Of a stretch of DNA of 64,000 bases, positions 51,704 through 60,063 are shown in pieces. The position numbers and the translations under genes are program-made. The stretch comes from Agromyces sp. ISL-38 (lineage in GTDB: Bacteria > Actinomycetota > Actinomycetes > Actinomycetales > Microbacteriaceae): the NCBI RefSeq assembly GCF_018613935.1, contig NZ_JAGGPF010000010.1, forward strand, positions 558,001 to 622,000. Reading direction: 5' to 3'. A model generated the notes under the pieces. That model saw nothing but the letters and a program-made list of their open reading frames with translations, was not told the origin of the DNA and searched no databases. The first letter of the stretch is position 1. Every line of letters starts with the position of its first letter.

Positions 51704-51922
51704 ATGTGGCAAGGCTTCACTGGTTGGCACGCGCTGATCATCCTCGTGGTCATCCTGCTGCTCTTCGGCGCGCCCAAGCTCCCCGCGCTCGCGCGCAGCC
51801 TCGGCCAGTCGATGAAGATCCTGAAGAGCGAGGTGCGCTCCGACAAGGTTGACGGCGAAGCGCCCGCCGCAGGCGACGCGCCGGCCAGCTCCGAAGAGCC
51901 GGATTCCGGCAAGAAGTCCTGA
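51704..51922 (+). CDS. tatA: Sec-independent translocase subunit TatA
   Basis: A 72-residue TatA protein of the twin-arginine pathway, which exports folded proteins. One N-terminal membrane helix (WHALIILVVILLLFGAPKLP) has the FGAPKLP hinge, followed by the amphipathic helix ALARSLGQSMKILKSEVRSD and an acidic tail. tatC follows after 5 bases. No tatB is present in the window. Confidence 0.96.
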   Translation: MWQGFTGWHALIILVVILLLFGAPKLPALARSLGQSMKILKSEVRSDKVDGEAPAAGDAPASSEEPDSGKKS

Positions 51923-51927
51923 CTCCG

Positions 51928-52725
51928 GTGACCGCGGTGAAAGATCGCGGCGAGAAGAACCGCGAGAAGCGGATGTCGCTCGGTCAGCATCTGATCGAGC
52001 TGCGCAAGCGCCTCTTCATCTCCGCGATCGCAATCGTCGTCGGCGCAGGCCTGGGCTGGTGGCTCACCGACCTGTTCGTCTGGAAGGCGATCCAGGAACC
52101 CGTGCAGCGCGTTGCCGATGCGCAGGGCTCCGACACGGCGATCATCTTCCCGACGATCTCGAGCGGGTTCGACCTGCTCCTGCAGATCGCGTTCACGCTC
52201 GGTCTCGTGATCTCGAGCCCGGTGTGGCTGTACCAGATCTTCGCATTCCTCGTGCCGGGGCTGAACAAGCGTGAACGCCGCTTCACGCTCGCCTTCTTCG
52301 CGACGGCGATCCCGCTGTTCTTCGCGGGCTGTGCCGCCGGATGGTTCGTGCTGCCGAACATCGTCAAGCTCATGACGGGCTTCGTGCCCGAAGGTGCATT
52401 GTCGCTCCTGACCGCGAAGGAGTACATCGACTTCGTCCTGAAGCTCGTGGTCGCGATCGGCGTCGCCTTCGTCGTGCCGGTCTTCATCGTGCTGTTGAAC
52501 GCCGCGGGCATTCTCAGCGCCGCGGCGATCATCAAGTCGTGGCGGGTCGCGATCCTCGTGATCGTGCTCTTCACGGCCATCGCGACGCCGTCGGCCGACA
52601 TCGTGTCGATGTTCATGCTGGCGATCCCGATGATCGCGCTGTACTTCGCGGCGTGGTTCATCGCCCATTTGCACGATCGCCGTGTCGAACGGCGGAACGC
52701 CCGCGAATTCGGGGCGGCTGTCTAG
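51928..52725 (+). CDS. tatC: Sec-independent translocase subunit TatC
   Basis: A 265-residue six-helix membrane protein that recognises twin-arginine signal peptides. The family N-terminus is MSLGQHLIELRKRLF, preceded by 14 charged residues. Hallmarks are PTISSGFDLLLQIAFTLGLV, the FLVPGLNKRERR cytoplasmic loop, and the PSADIVSMFMLAIPMIALY region near the end. The start is GTG. Its TAG stop doubles as the first three bases of a TAGGCT hexamer in front of the helicase gene. Confidence 0.96.
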   Translation: MTAVKDRGEKNREKRMSLGQHLIELRKRLFISAIAIVVGAGLGWWLTDLFVWKAIQEPVQRVADAQGSDTAIIFPTISSGFDLLLQIAFTLGLVISSPVWLYQIFAFLVPGLNKRERRFTLAFFATAIPLFFAGCAAGWFVLPNIVKLMTGFVPEGALSLLTAKEYIDFVLKLVVAIGVAFVVPVFIVLLNAAGILSAAAIIKSWRVAILVIVLFTAIATPSADIVSMFMLAIPMIALYFAAWFIAHLHDRRVERRNAREFGAAV

Positions 52726-52728
52726 GCT
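52723..52728 (+). promoter_or_regulatory. Putative -10 element overlapping the tatC stop
   Basis: TAGGCT begins with the tatC stop and lies six bases before the helicase GTG; leaderless geometry. Confidence 0.5.
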
Positions 52729-52734
52729 GGAGGG

Positions 52735-55167
52735 GTGATGAGCCTCTCGCCGTCCGAGCGCTACGCGCTTTCGCGTCAGGAACGCCGCCAGCCTCGGCTC
52801 GCCGAGTTCGCCGCCGGGCTCCGGTTCGAGCTCGACCCGTTCCAGCGCGCGTCGTGTGCGTCGCTCGACGAGGGGCGCAGCGTGCTCGTCGCCGCGCCCA
52901 CCGGTGCCGGCAAGACGATCGTGGCCGAGTTCGCCCTGTACCTGGCGATGCAGGCCAGCCACGAGAAGGTCTTCTACACCACGCCGATCAAGGCGCTCAG
53001 CAACCAGAAGTACCAGGAGTTCGTCGACACATGGGGTGCCGACAAGGTCGGCCTGCTCACGGGCGACACGAACATCAACTCAGGTGCGCGCATCGTGGTG
53101 ATGACCACCGAGGTGCTCCGCAACATGCTCTACGCCGACTCGCCACTCCTCGATCGGCTCGCATACGTGGTCATGGACGAGGTGCACTACCTCGCCGACC
53201 GGTTCCGCGGTGCCGTCTGGGAAGAGGTGATCATCCACCTCCCCGAAGCGGTGCGACTCGTCTCGCTCAGCGCGACCGTGTCGAACGCCGAGGAGTTCGG
53301 TGACTGGTTGCAGGCCGTGCGCGGTGACACCGACGTGATCGTCTCCGAGGAGCGTCCGGTGCCACTCGAGCAGCATGTGCTCGTGAAGGCGAAGCTGCTC
53401 GACCTGTTCGATTCTTCAGGCCCGGTGGCCACGCACCGGGTGAACCCCGAACTGCAGCGCCTCGCGAGGGCCGGCGGTCGCTCGATCACGGCGCGCTCCG
53501 AGCGCGGCCGTCGCGGCGGCGATCGGGGGCGGTACCACCAGCCAGGGCAGGGCAGCGGCCGCGCCGACCGGCCCGAGGTGGTCGCGCTCCTGCAGGGCAA
53601 GAACCTGCTCCCCGCGATCGTGTTCATCTTCTCGCGGGCGGGCTGCGATCAAGCTGTTCGCCAGGTGCTGCAATCCGGCATCCGGCTCACTGAATCGCAC
53701 GAGCGCGCCGAGATCAAGGCGATCGTCGAGGAGCGGGCACGGATGCTGCGCGACGAGGATCTCGCCGTGCTCGGCTACTGGGAGTGGCTCGAAGGCCTCG
53801 AACGGGGCGTCGCGGCGCACCACGCGGGCATGCTGCCGGCCTTCAAGGAGATCGTCGAGGATCTCTTCCAGAGAAAGCTCCTGAAGGTCGTCTTCGCGAC
53901 CGAGACGCTCGCCCTGGGCGTCAACATGCCGGCGCGCTCGGTCGTGCTCGAGAAGCTCGAGAAGTTCAACGGCGAAGCGAGAGTGCCGATCACACCGGGG
54001 GAGTACACCCAGCTCACCGGCCGCGCCGGCCGGCGCGGCATCGATGTCGAGGGGCACTCGGTGATCCAGTGGGTCGACGGCCTCGACCCCGAGTCGGTCG
54101 CCTCACTCGCGTCCCGGCGAAGCTATCCGATGAACTCGAGCTTCAAGCCGACGTACAACATGGCCGTCAACCTCATCGACCAGTTCGGACGCGAGCGCAC
54201 TCGCCAGATCCTCGAACTCTCGTTCGCGCAGTTCCAAGCCGATCGTGCGGTCGTCGATCTCGCCCGCACCCTGCGCAAGCAGGAGGAGTCGATGGTCGGG
54301 TTCGAGGAGGCGATGCGGTGTCACCTCGGCGACTTCGGCGAGTACGCGGCCTTACGGCGGCGCATCGGCGAGCTCGAGCGGCAGGCGTCGAAAGGCAATC
54401 CCTCGCACGGCCAGCGCGAGCGGATGCAGCGTGAGCTGACCGCTGCACGCAAGGCGATGCGCGCGCACCCGTGCCACGGCTGCGCAGAGCGCGAGCAGCA
54501 CGCACGGTGGGCCGAGCGATGGTGGCGACTGAAGCAGGAGCACGAGCAGTTGTCGCGGCAGATCCGCACCCGCACCGGGCAGGTCGCCAAGCGCTTCGAC
54601 CGGGTCGCCGAGGTGCTCGAGTCCCTCCGGTACCTCGAGTACGACAAGCACGGCGCCCTCGTGTCGACCTCCGCGGGTCGCATCCTGAAACGCATCTACG
54701 GTGAGCGCGACCTGCTGGTGGCGGAATCGCTGCGGCGCGGGCTGTGGGACGGCCTCGACACCGCGGGCCTCGCCGCGATGGCCGCCGCGCTCGTCTACGA
54801 GCCGCGCCGCGACGACCGCGGCGAGCAGTACCGATTGCCGCGCGCCGGCTTCCGTGAGGCGTTCGAGCGAACGCTCGACGTCTGGAGCGAGCTCGACCAG
54901 CTCGAACGCGAACATCGGCTCGCGGGCAGCGAGCAGCCGTCGCCGGCACTCTCGTCGGCGATGTACGCGTGGGCGCGCGGGGCCGCGCTGGGCAACGTGC
55001 TCGACGACACCGAACTCGCCGCGGGCGATTTCGTACGCCTCACGAAGCAAGTGGTCGACCTGCTCGATCAGGTGTCGATCGTCGCCGACGCCGAGCTCGG
55101 TGCGACCGCTCGAGCCGCCATCGACACGGTGCGCCGTGGCGTTGTGGCGTACGGCTCGCTGGGCTGA
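52735..55167 (+). CDS. helY: Ski2/Mtr4-like RNA helicase HelY
   Basis: An 810-residue SF2 helicase. Motif I is AAPTGAGKTIVAEFALY, motif II MDEVHYLADRFRG, motif III SLSATVSNAEEF, and motif VI YTQLTGRAGRRGIDVEG. An inserted Arg/Gly-rich loop follows residue 245. The C-terminal half is a helical DSHCT-type domain with CHGCAEREQHARW, a possible metal-binding cluster. The family unwinds structured RNA, but the cellular role in actinobacteria is uncertain. Its position after tatC is the usual one. Start could be GTG 52735 or ATG 52738. Confidence 0.94.
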   Translation: MMSLSPSERYALSRQERRQPRLAEFAAGLRFELDPFQRASCASLDEGRSVLVAAPTGAGKTIVAEFALYLAMQASHEKVFYTTPIKALSNQKYQEFVDTWGADKVGLLTGDTNINSGARIVVMTTEVLRNMLYADSPLLDRLAYVVMDEVHYLADRFRGAVWEEVIIHLPEAVRLVSLSATVSNAEEFGDWLQAVRGDTDVIVSEERPVPLEQHVLVKAKLLDLFDSSGPVATHRVNPELQRLARAGGRSITARSERGRRGGDRGRYHQPGQGSGRADRPEVVALLQGKNLLPAIVFIFSRAGCDQAVRQVLQSGIRLTESHERAEIKAIVEERARMLRDEDLAVLGYWEWLEGLERGVAAHHAGMLPAFKEIVEDLFQRKLLKVVFATETLALGVNMPARSVVLEKLEKFNGEARVPITPGEYTQLTGRAGRRGIDVEGHSVIQWVDGLDPESVASLASRRSYPMNSSFKPTYNMAVNLIDQFGRERTRQILELSFAQFQADRAVVDLARTLRKQEESMVGFEEAMRCHLGDFGEYAALRRRIGELERQASKGNPSHGQRERMQRELTAARKAMRAHPCHGCAEREQHARWAERWWRLKQEHEQLSRQIRTRTGQVAKRFDRVAEVLESLRYLEYDKHGALVSTSAGRILKRIYGERDLLVAESLRRGLWDGLDTAGLAAMAAALVYEPRRDDRGEQYRLPRAGFREAFERTLDVWSELDQLEREHRLAGSEQPSPALSSAMYAWARGAALGNVLDDTELAAGDFVRLTKQVVDLLDQVSIVADAELGATARAAIDTVRRGVVAYGSLG

Positions 55168-55185
55168 TCACACCCGCTGGTCGCC

Positions 55186-55191
55186 TAGGCT
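55186..55191 (+). promoter_or_regulatory. Putative -10 element of lnt
   Basis: TAGGCT, six bases before GTG 55198; same leaderless layout as at proA and helY. Confidence 0.45.
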
Positions 55192-55197
55192 GAACGA

Positions 55198-56784
55198 GTG
55201 CCCGAGAAACTCCAGCGTCCTGTGCTGCCGACTTGGGCCGCCGTTCTCGTTGCTGTCGCCGGCGGCACCGTCTACGACCTCGGCTTTCCCGGCGCGAGCG
55301 TCTGGCCGCTCGCATTCCTCGGCATTGGGCTCGCACTGGTCAGCCTGATCGGCCGTACCTCATGGTCGGCGCTGCTCGTGGGCTTCGCCTTCGGCCTCAC
55401 GTTCTACCTGCTGCAGGTGTCGTGGACCTCGCTGTACCTCGGCCCGGTGCCGTGGCTCGCGCTGTCGTTCCTCGAATCGACGTTCGTCGCGGCGGGCGCG
55501 GTGCTGATCGCGCTCGCGTACCGGTGGCTGCCGCAGGCGAGTCCGTCACGGTGGGTGCGACTGATCTGGCTGCCACTGCTCGTTGCGGGCCTCTGGTGCG
55601 TGCGCGAAGCCGCGACGGGATCGGTGCCCTACGGCGGCTTCCCCTGGGGCCGTGCGGCGCTCAGCCAGTCCGAGAGCCCGTTCGCCGACGTGGTCTCCTG
55701 GATCGGGTCGACCGGACTCAGCTTCGTGATGGTCGCGATCGTGGCCGCGCTGATCGAGTGGGTGCGACTGCGAGGATGGCGCGACCTGCGCACCGCCGTG
55801 CCGGCTGCAGCGGTCATCATCGTCGCGATGGTGCTCCCCGCGTGGCCGACGACGCCCAACGGAGAACTCACGGTGGCGAGCGTGCAGGGCGATGGCCCGG
55901 CCGGATACTTCGACGAACGGTCACCCGGAGACGTCCTCGCCGCGCAGCTCGACGCGACCGAACCGATCCTCGACGAGTCGGGCATCGACGTGCTCCTGTG
56001 GCCCGAGGGCGGCTCAGACGTTGATCCGATGCGAAGCACGGAGACCGCGCGCATCTTCGATTCACTGAGCGCGCGCCTCGATGCACCCGTGATCCTCAAT
56101 ACCGTGACGAGCCTCGACGAGAAGTTCTTCAACACCTCGCTGCTCTGGCGCGCAGGAGAGGGGGCGGTCGCGAGCTACGACAAGCAGAATCCGGTGCCCT
56201 TCGGGGAGTACATCCCCGATCGATGGTTCTACGAGTCGCTTGCCCCCGACCTCGTCGGGCTGATCCAGCGCGGCTATACCCCCGGCACCACCCCGCCCGT
56301 CTTCGATCTCGGTGATGCCGTGACGGGCCTCGCGATCTGTTTCGACGTGATCTATGACGAGCTCATCTGGCAAGGGGCGCGCGAGGGCGCCGAGCTCTAC
56401 ATGTTCCAGACCAACAACGCCGATTTCCGCGGCACTGACGAGAACGAACAGCAACTTGCCATCGCGCGGCTCCGCGCGATCGAGACCGGGCGCTCCGTCG
56501 TGAACATCTCGACGGTCGGCACGAGCCAGGTGATCGATCCGACGGGGCGCACCATCGATTCGCTGCCCGCCTATGAAGAGGGGGCGATGGTGACCGAGGT
56601 CGAGCTTCGTGAAGGCCTGACACCCGCGGTCGCGATCGGCGGAGGCATCCCGTTCCTCGTCATCATCGGCGCGCTGGGCGGGCTGATCGCCGCGGCAGTG
56701 CTCGCGAAACGGCGAGCAGCCGCGGCGTGGTTCGCGTCTACGCGCCGATCTTCTGCTGACCCCGACGGGCGCGCAGGTAGTTGA
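55198..56784 (+). CDS. lnt: Apolipoprotein N-acyltransferase
   Basis: A 528-residue membrane enzyme that adds the third acyl chain to lipoproteins. About six N-terminal membrane helices precede the nitrilase-like domain (about 215-480). The catalytic Glu is in LLWPEGG, the Lys in YDKQNPVPFGEYIP, and the Cys in LAICFDVIYDE. A final membrane helix follows. It is not fused to Ppm1, unlike the mycobacterial enzyme. The start is GTG. Its last 47 bases overlap convergent rbpA. Confidence 0.94.
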   Translation: MPEKLQRPVLPTWAAVLVAVAGGTVYDLGFPGASVWPLAFLGIGLALVSLIGRTSWSALLVGFAFGLTFYLLQVSWTSLYLGPVPWLALSFLESTFVAAGAVLIALAYRWLPQASPSRWVRLIWLPLLVAGLWCVREAATGSVPYGGFPWGRAALSQSESPFADVVSWIGSTGLSFVMVAIVAALIEWVRLRGWRDLRTAVPAAAVIIVAMVLPAWPTTPNGELTVASVQGDGPAGYFDERSPGDVLAAQLDATEPILDESGIDVLLWPEGGSDVDPMRSTETARIFDSLSARLDAPVILNTVTSLDEKFFNTSLLWRAGEGAVASYDKQNPVPFGEYIPDRWFYESLAPDLVGLIQRGYTPGTTPPVFDLGDAVTGLAICFDVIYDELIWQGAREGAELYMFQTNNADFRGTDENEQQLAIARLRAIETGRSVVNISTVGTSQVIDPTGRTIDSLPAYEEGAMVTEVELREGLTPAVAIGGGIPFLVIIGALGGLIAAAVLAKRRAAAAWFASTRRSSADPDGRAGS

Positions 56785-57103
56785 GCCGCTCCTCGAGCAA
56801 CTCTTCGAGTTCGGCGCGCGTGCGGCGCTCGAGCAGCATGTCCCAGTGGGTTCGGGCGACCTTCTCACCCGAACGGTCGATCTCGACCGGCTTGGAGTCG
56901 ACGAGCAGCGTCGCGGCTGCACCGCAGAAGCGGCACTCCCACGTCTCGGGGAGCTCAGCCTCGGTCGAGAACGTCATCACCGTCTCGCGGCCGCACACCT
57001 CGCAACGGTAGGTGTAGTCGGCGCGGTCGGCGAACACTACGCCGTCCTCGCTCTGCAGGCTCTGGGCGCCGATTCGCATGCCCCGAAGGCTCCTGTCCGC
57101 CAT
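56738..57103 (-). CDS. rbpA: RNA polymerase-binding protein RbpA
   Basis: A 121-residue actinobacterial transcription factor that binds RNA polymerase and the principal sigma factor and aids promoter opening. The core has CEVCGRETVMTF and WECRFCGAAATLL, a likely zinc ribbon with four Cys. The sigma-interacting region is RTHWDMLLERRTRAELEELL. A GAGGAG ribosome site lies before the ATG. It is convergent with lnt, the arrangement known from mycobacteria. RbpA partly compensates for poor -35 elements, which fits the weak -35 boxes throughout this window. Confidence 0.96.
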   Translation of the reverse strand: MADRSLRGMRIGAQSLQSEDGVVFADRADYTYRCEVCGRETVMTFSTEAELPETWECRFCGAAATLLVDSKPVEIDRSGEKVARTHWDMLLERRTRAELEELLEERLNYLRARRGQQKIGA

Positions 57104-57188
57104 GGCGTACTCCTCTCGATCCTCTTCAGGTATAGACGATCAAGCTGGGCATTCCCTTGCCGCAGGCTGATGGATTGCCGGGGAATTC

Positions 57189-57944
57189 TCAGCTTCGAGA
57201 GGAAATAACCTCGAGCGCGACGTCGGGGCGGTCAGTGACGAGTCCATCGATGCCGAGGTCGAGCAGTCGTGCCATGTCAGCGCGTTCGTTGACGGTCCAG
57301 ACGTGCACCTCGCTGCCGGCCCGTTGCACCGCCTCCACGAAGCGGGGTGTCACGAGCCGAATCCTGCCCGAGCGCTCGGGAATCTGCAGGGCACCTGCAC
57401 CGCGCAGCGCGCGAACGAGTCGAGCATCCGGCCCCGCGAACACCGCGATGCGGGCACGGATGACGCCGGCGCTGCCGGCCGACGTTGCGACGCCCGGTAC
57501 GAGCGACGCGAGCCGGAGCCGACGCCGCTCTGAGAAGCTCGTGAGCAGCACGCGGGACTCGGCGCGAGTGCGTATGACGGCTGAGACGACAGGCTCCACC
57601 GCCCGCTCGACTTTCACATCGATGTTGAATCGCGTCTCGGGGAACGCGTCGAGCGCCTCTTCGAGCGAGCAGAAGCCCTGGCCTCGACCGAGATCGACGC
57701 GGCCGAGCTCTGCCATCGCCAGTTGCGCCACCGTGATGTCTCGACCGGCCACGCGCAGGAGCGACGGGTCATGAGCGACGACCGCCGTTTCGTCGCGACT
57801 GACGTGCACATCGGTTTCGATGTACTGCACGCCGATGGCGACGGCCTTCTCGAACGCGAGGAGCGTGTTCTCAGGCGCGTCGACCGCGAAGCCGCGATGG
57901 GCGAGCACACGCGGCCCGATCGGTTCGAAGTACGTGGACGCCAC
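57189..57944 (-). CDS. Glycerophosphodiester phosphodiesterase
   Basis: A 251-residue TIM-barrel GDPD enzyme that splits glycerophosphodiesters into glycerol-3-phosphate and an alcohol. Motifs are LAHRGFAVDAPENTLLAF, the acidic pair in YIETDVHVSRD, VVAHDPSLLRV, and FNIDVK. The C-terminal WTVNERADMARLLDLGIDGL and TDRPD match the family. No signal peptide, so cytoplasmic. The GTG start lies nine bases after the SPFH-gene stop, so it is probably co-transcribed with the NfeD/SPFH genes. Confidence 0.94.
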   Translation of the reverse strand: MASTYFEPIGPRVLAHRGFAVDAPENTLLAFEKAVAIGVQYIETDVHVSRDETAVVAHDPSLLRVAGRDITVAQLAMAELGRVDLGRGQGFCSLEEALDAFPETRFNIDVKVERAVEPVVSAVIRTRAESRVLLTSFSERRRLRLASLVPGVATSAGSAGVIRARIAVFAGPDARLVRALRGAGALQIPERSGRIRLVTPRFVEAVQRAGSEVHVWTVNERADMARLLDLGIDGLVTDRPDVALEVISSRS

Positions 57945-57952
57945 GCTCGGCG

Positions 57953-58885
57953 TCAGCTCCTGGGCGGCGAGGAGTCATGCGGGCCGTCTTGCGACGGCAC
58001 GAACGCTCGCCCGATGCCCTTCAGCGCCTCGGTGAGCTCGCTCGGCACGATCCAGAGCTTGTTCGACTCGCCCTGCGCGATCTGGGGGAGCATCTGCAGG
58101 TACTGGTACGCGAGGAGCTTGGGGTCGGGATCGCCTTGGTGAATGGCCTCGAAGACCTTGAGGATCGCCTCCGCCTCACCCTGAGCTCGAAGGACTGCCG
58201 CTTGCGCGTACCCCTCGGCCTGGAGGATGGCGGCCTGGCGGGCGCCTTCTGCAGTGAGGATCGCAGACTGCTTGGTTCCCTCCGCGGTGAGGATCAGCGC
58301 GCGGCGGTCGCGCTCGGCGCGCATCTGCTTCTCCATCGAGTCCTGAATAGAGTGGGGCGGGTCGATCGCCTTGAGCTCGACTCGGGAGACGCGGATGCCC
58401 CACTTGCCGGTGGCTTCATCGAGCACGACGCGAAGCTGCCCGTTGATGTTGTCGCGCGACGTGAGCGCCTCTTCGAGATTCAATCCGCCGACCACGTTTC
58501 GGAGTGTCGTGGTGGTCAGCTGTTCGACCGCACCGAGATAGTTGGCGATCTCGTACGTCGCAGCCCTGGCATCCGTGACCTGGAAGTAGACGACGGTGTC
58601 GATCGACACGACCAGGTTGTCTTCGGTGATGACCGGTTGCGGAGGGAACGAGACGACGGTCTCGCGCATGTCGACGAGCGGGCGCACCCGATCGATGAAC
58701 GGCACGAGGATGTTCAAGCCCGGCATGAGGGTCTTGTGATAGCGACCGAGCCGCTCGACGACGCCGGCGTAGGCCTGCGGGATGATGCGGATCGCACGAA
58801 CCAGGACGACAAGGACGAAGATCCCGACGACGATCAGTAGCGCGATGACGAAGATCTGGCCGACGAATCCCTCGATGCCGATCAT
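57953..58885 (-). CDS. SPFH/band-7 domain membrane protein (stomatin-like)
   Basis: A 310-residue protein. An N-terminal membrane helix (FVIALLIVVGIFVLVVLVRA) is followed by the SPFH domain: IIPQAYAGVVERLGRYHKTL, MPGLNILVPFIDRV, VDMRETVVSFPPQPVITEDN. A coiled-coil Ala/Glu/Arg region follows (MRAERDRRALILTAEGTKQS and repeats of TAEGARQAAILQAEGYAQAA), then KLWIVPSELTEAL. Stomatin-like proteins form membrane assemblies and often pair with NfeD partners. Two nfeD genes lie directly upstream, so this is a classic pair with an extra NfeD. Confidence 0.94.
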   Translation of the reverse strand: MIGIEGFVGQIFVIALLIVVGIFVLVVLVRAIRIIPQAYAGVVERLGRYHKTLMPGLNILVPFIDRVRPLVDMRETVVSFPPQPVITEDNLVVSIDTVVYFQVTDARAATYEIANYLGAVEQLTTTTLRNVVGGLNLEEALTSRDNINGQLRVVLDEATGKWGIRVSRVELKAIDPPHSIQDSMEKQMRAERDRRALILTAEGTKQSAILTAEGARQAAILQAEGYAQAAVLRAQGEAEAILKVFEAIHQGDPDPKLLAYQYLQMLPQIAQGESNKLWIVPSELTEALKGIGRAFVPSQDGPHDSSPPRS

Positions 58886-58919
58886 GGTGAGCTCCTCTGC
58901 GGTTGAACGAACGGCGGCT

Positions 58920-59393
58920 TCAAGCGCTTTCGCGCTCGGCGGGAACGATGACGACGGTCGCGCCGTCGACGAGGACGACGCGAACGGATGCCCCGGTGTC
59001 GACGAGGCGTTGGGCCGCTTCGGGTGCGAGCCGCGCCGTCCACGTCTCGCCGTTGGCAAGCTTGACGAGCCCGGTCGTGTCCGCGACGGGGGAGACGACC
59101 CGCCCCGACATCCCGTGCAGTGCGGCGATGTTGCTCAGTGCCGGGTCTGCCCCTCGGCGCATGTAGCGGAGCATGACGGGGCGGATGGTGAGGAGGAGCA
59201 ACACCGAGACGCCGGCGGCGACGAGGAACTGCACCCACCATTCCCAGCCGAGGAGATTCGCGCCGAGACCGGCGACCGAACCGAAGGCGATCATGAGGAA
59301 GGTGAACTCGAGCGTCAGGAGTTCGATGATCACGGCGATCAAGATCAGGATGAGCCATGCGATCCAGACGTACTGGGTGAGGTCCACCACCAT
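58920..59393 (-). CDS. NfeD family membrane protein (copy 1)
   Basis: A 157-residue protein with three N-terminal hydrophobic segments (IAWLILILIAVIIELLTLEF, FLMIAFGSVAGLGANLLG, WWVQFLVAAGVSVLLLLTIR). A C-terminal OB-fold domain of NfeD type follows (GMSGRVVSPVADTTGLVKLANGETW at its core). The OB-fold is believed to contact the SPFH partner encoded next. It is a paralogue of the following upstream gene, with 12 of the first 20 residues alike by eye. Confidence 0.93.
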   Translation of the reverse strand: MVVDLTQYVWIAWLILILIAVIIELLTLEFTFLMIAFGSVAGLGANLLGWEWWVQFLVAAGVSVLLLLTIRPVMLRYMRRGADPALSNIAALHGMSGRVVSPVADTTGLVKLANGETWTARLAPEAAQRLVDTGASVRVVLVDGATVVIVPAERESA

Positions 59394-59453
59394 GCGATCG
59401 CCCCTTCGACATCCTCTGTGTTGAACCTATCACCGGGGGGTCGGGCGGCATGC

Positions 59454-59930
59454 CTACGCGTTCGGCGTGCTGCGCTCGATAGGCACGACGACTGCGGTCG
59501 CACCGTCGATGCCGGTGACGAGCACGCGCTCGCCCACGGAGACATCCGACTGCTCGGTGATGGGGGAGAGGCGAGCCGTCCAGACCTCTCCATTCTGGAG
59601 ACGAACCTGGCCGCCCGTTGGGGTGACTGTGCGCACCGCCGATCCATCGGCACCGATGAGCGCGTCGACATTGCTGCGCGCCGGATCGCCGCCACGGCGG
59701 AGCAGCCTCAGCAGCGGCGGCCGGAGGGCCAGGATGAGCACGACGGAGACGACCGCTGCAATGAGGAACTGTGCCCACCAGGGGATGCCGAACAGTCCGG
59801 AGAGGAGCCCGGCGACGCTGCCGAGGGCCATCATCAGGAACGTCATCTCGAGCGTGAACACCTCGATCGTGGCGAACGCGAGGATCAGGACAAGCCAGAC
59901 GATCCAGGCGTACTGGGTCAGCACATCCAA
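59454..59930 (-). CDS. NfeD family membrane protein (copy 2)
   Basis: A 158-residue paralogue of copy 1 with the same plan: helices from VWLVLILAFATIEVFTLEMT onward, then an OB-fold (SAVRTVTPTGGQVRLQNGEV). The likely start is TTG 59930, five bases after GGAGAG, which gives LDVLTQYAWIVW aligned with copy 1 (VVDLTQYVWIAW). A GTG two codons later is the alternative. It heads the NfeD-NfeD-SPFH-GDPD series. Confidence 0.9.
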   Translation of the reverse strand: MDVLTQYAWIVWLVLILAFATIEVFTLEMTFLMMALGSVAGLLSGLFGIPWWAQFLIAAVVSVVLILALRPPLLRLLRRGGDPARSNVDALIGADGSAVRTVTPTGGQVRLQNGEVWTARLSPITEQSDVSVGERVLVTGIDGATAVVVPIERSTPNA

Positions 59931-60063
59931 TTGCTCTCCTTCGCACCCGCCCTCTTCCGAAACTAGCAGTGCGGAACTCGAGACGGGGGAGTTGATAGTC
60001 TCGGTTCGGCGTCCTGCCCACGGGACCGAGGGTCCCATTTCCGAAGCTTCGAGGAGTCGACTC

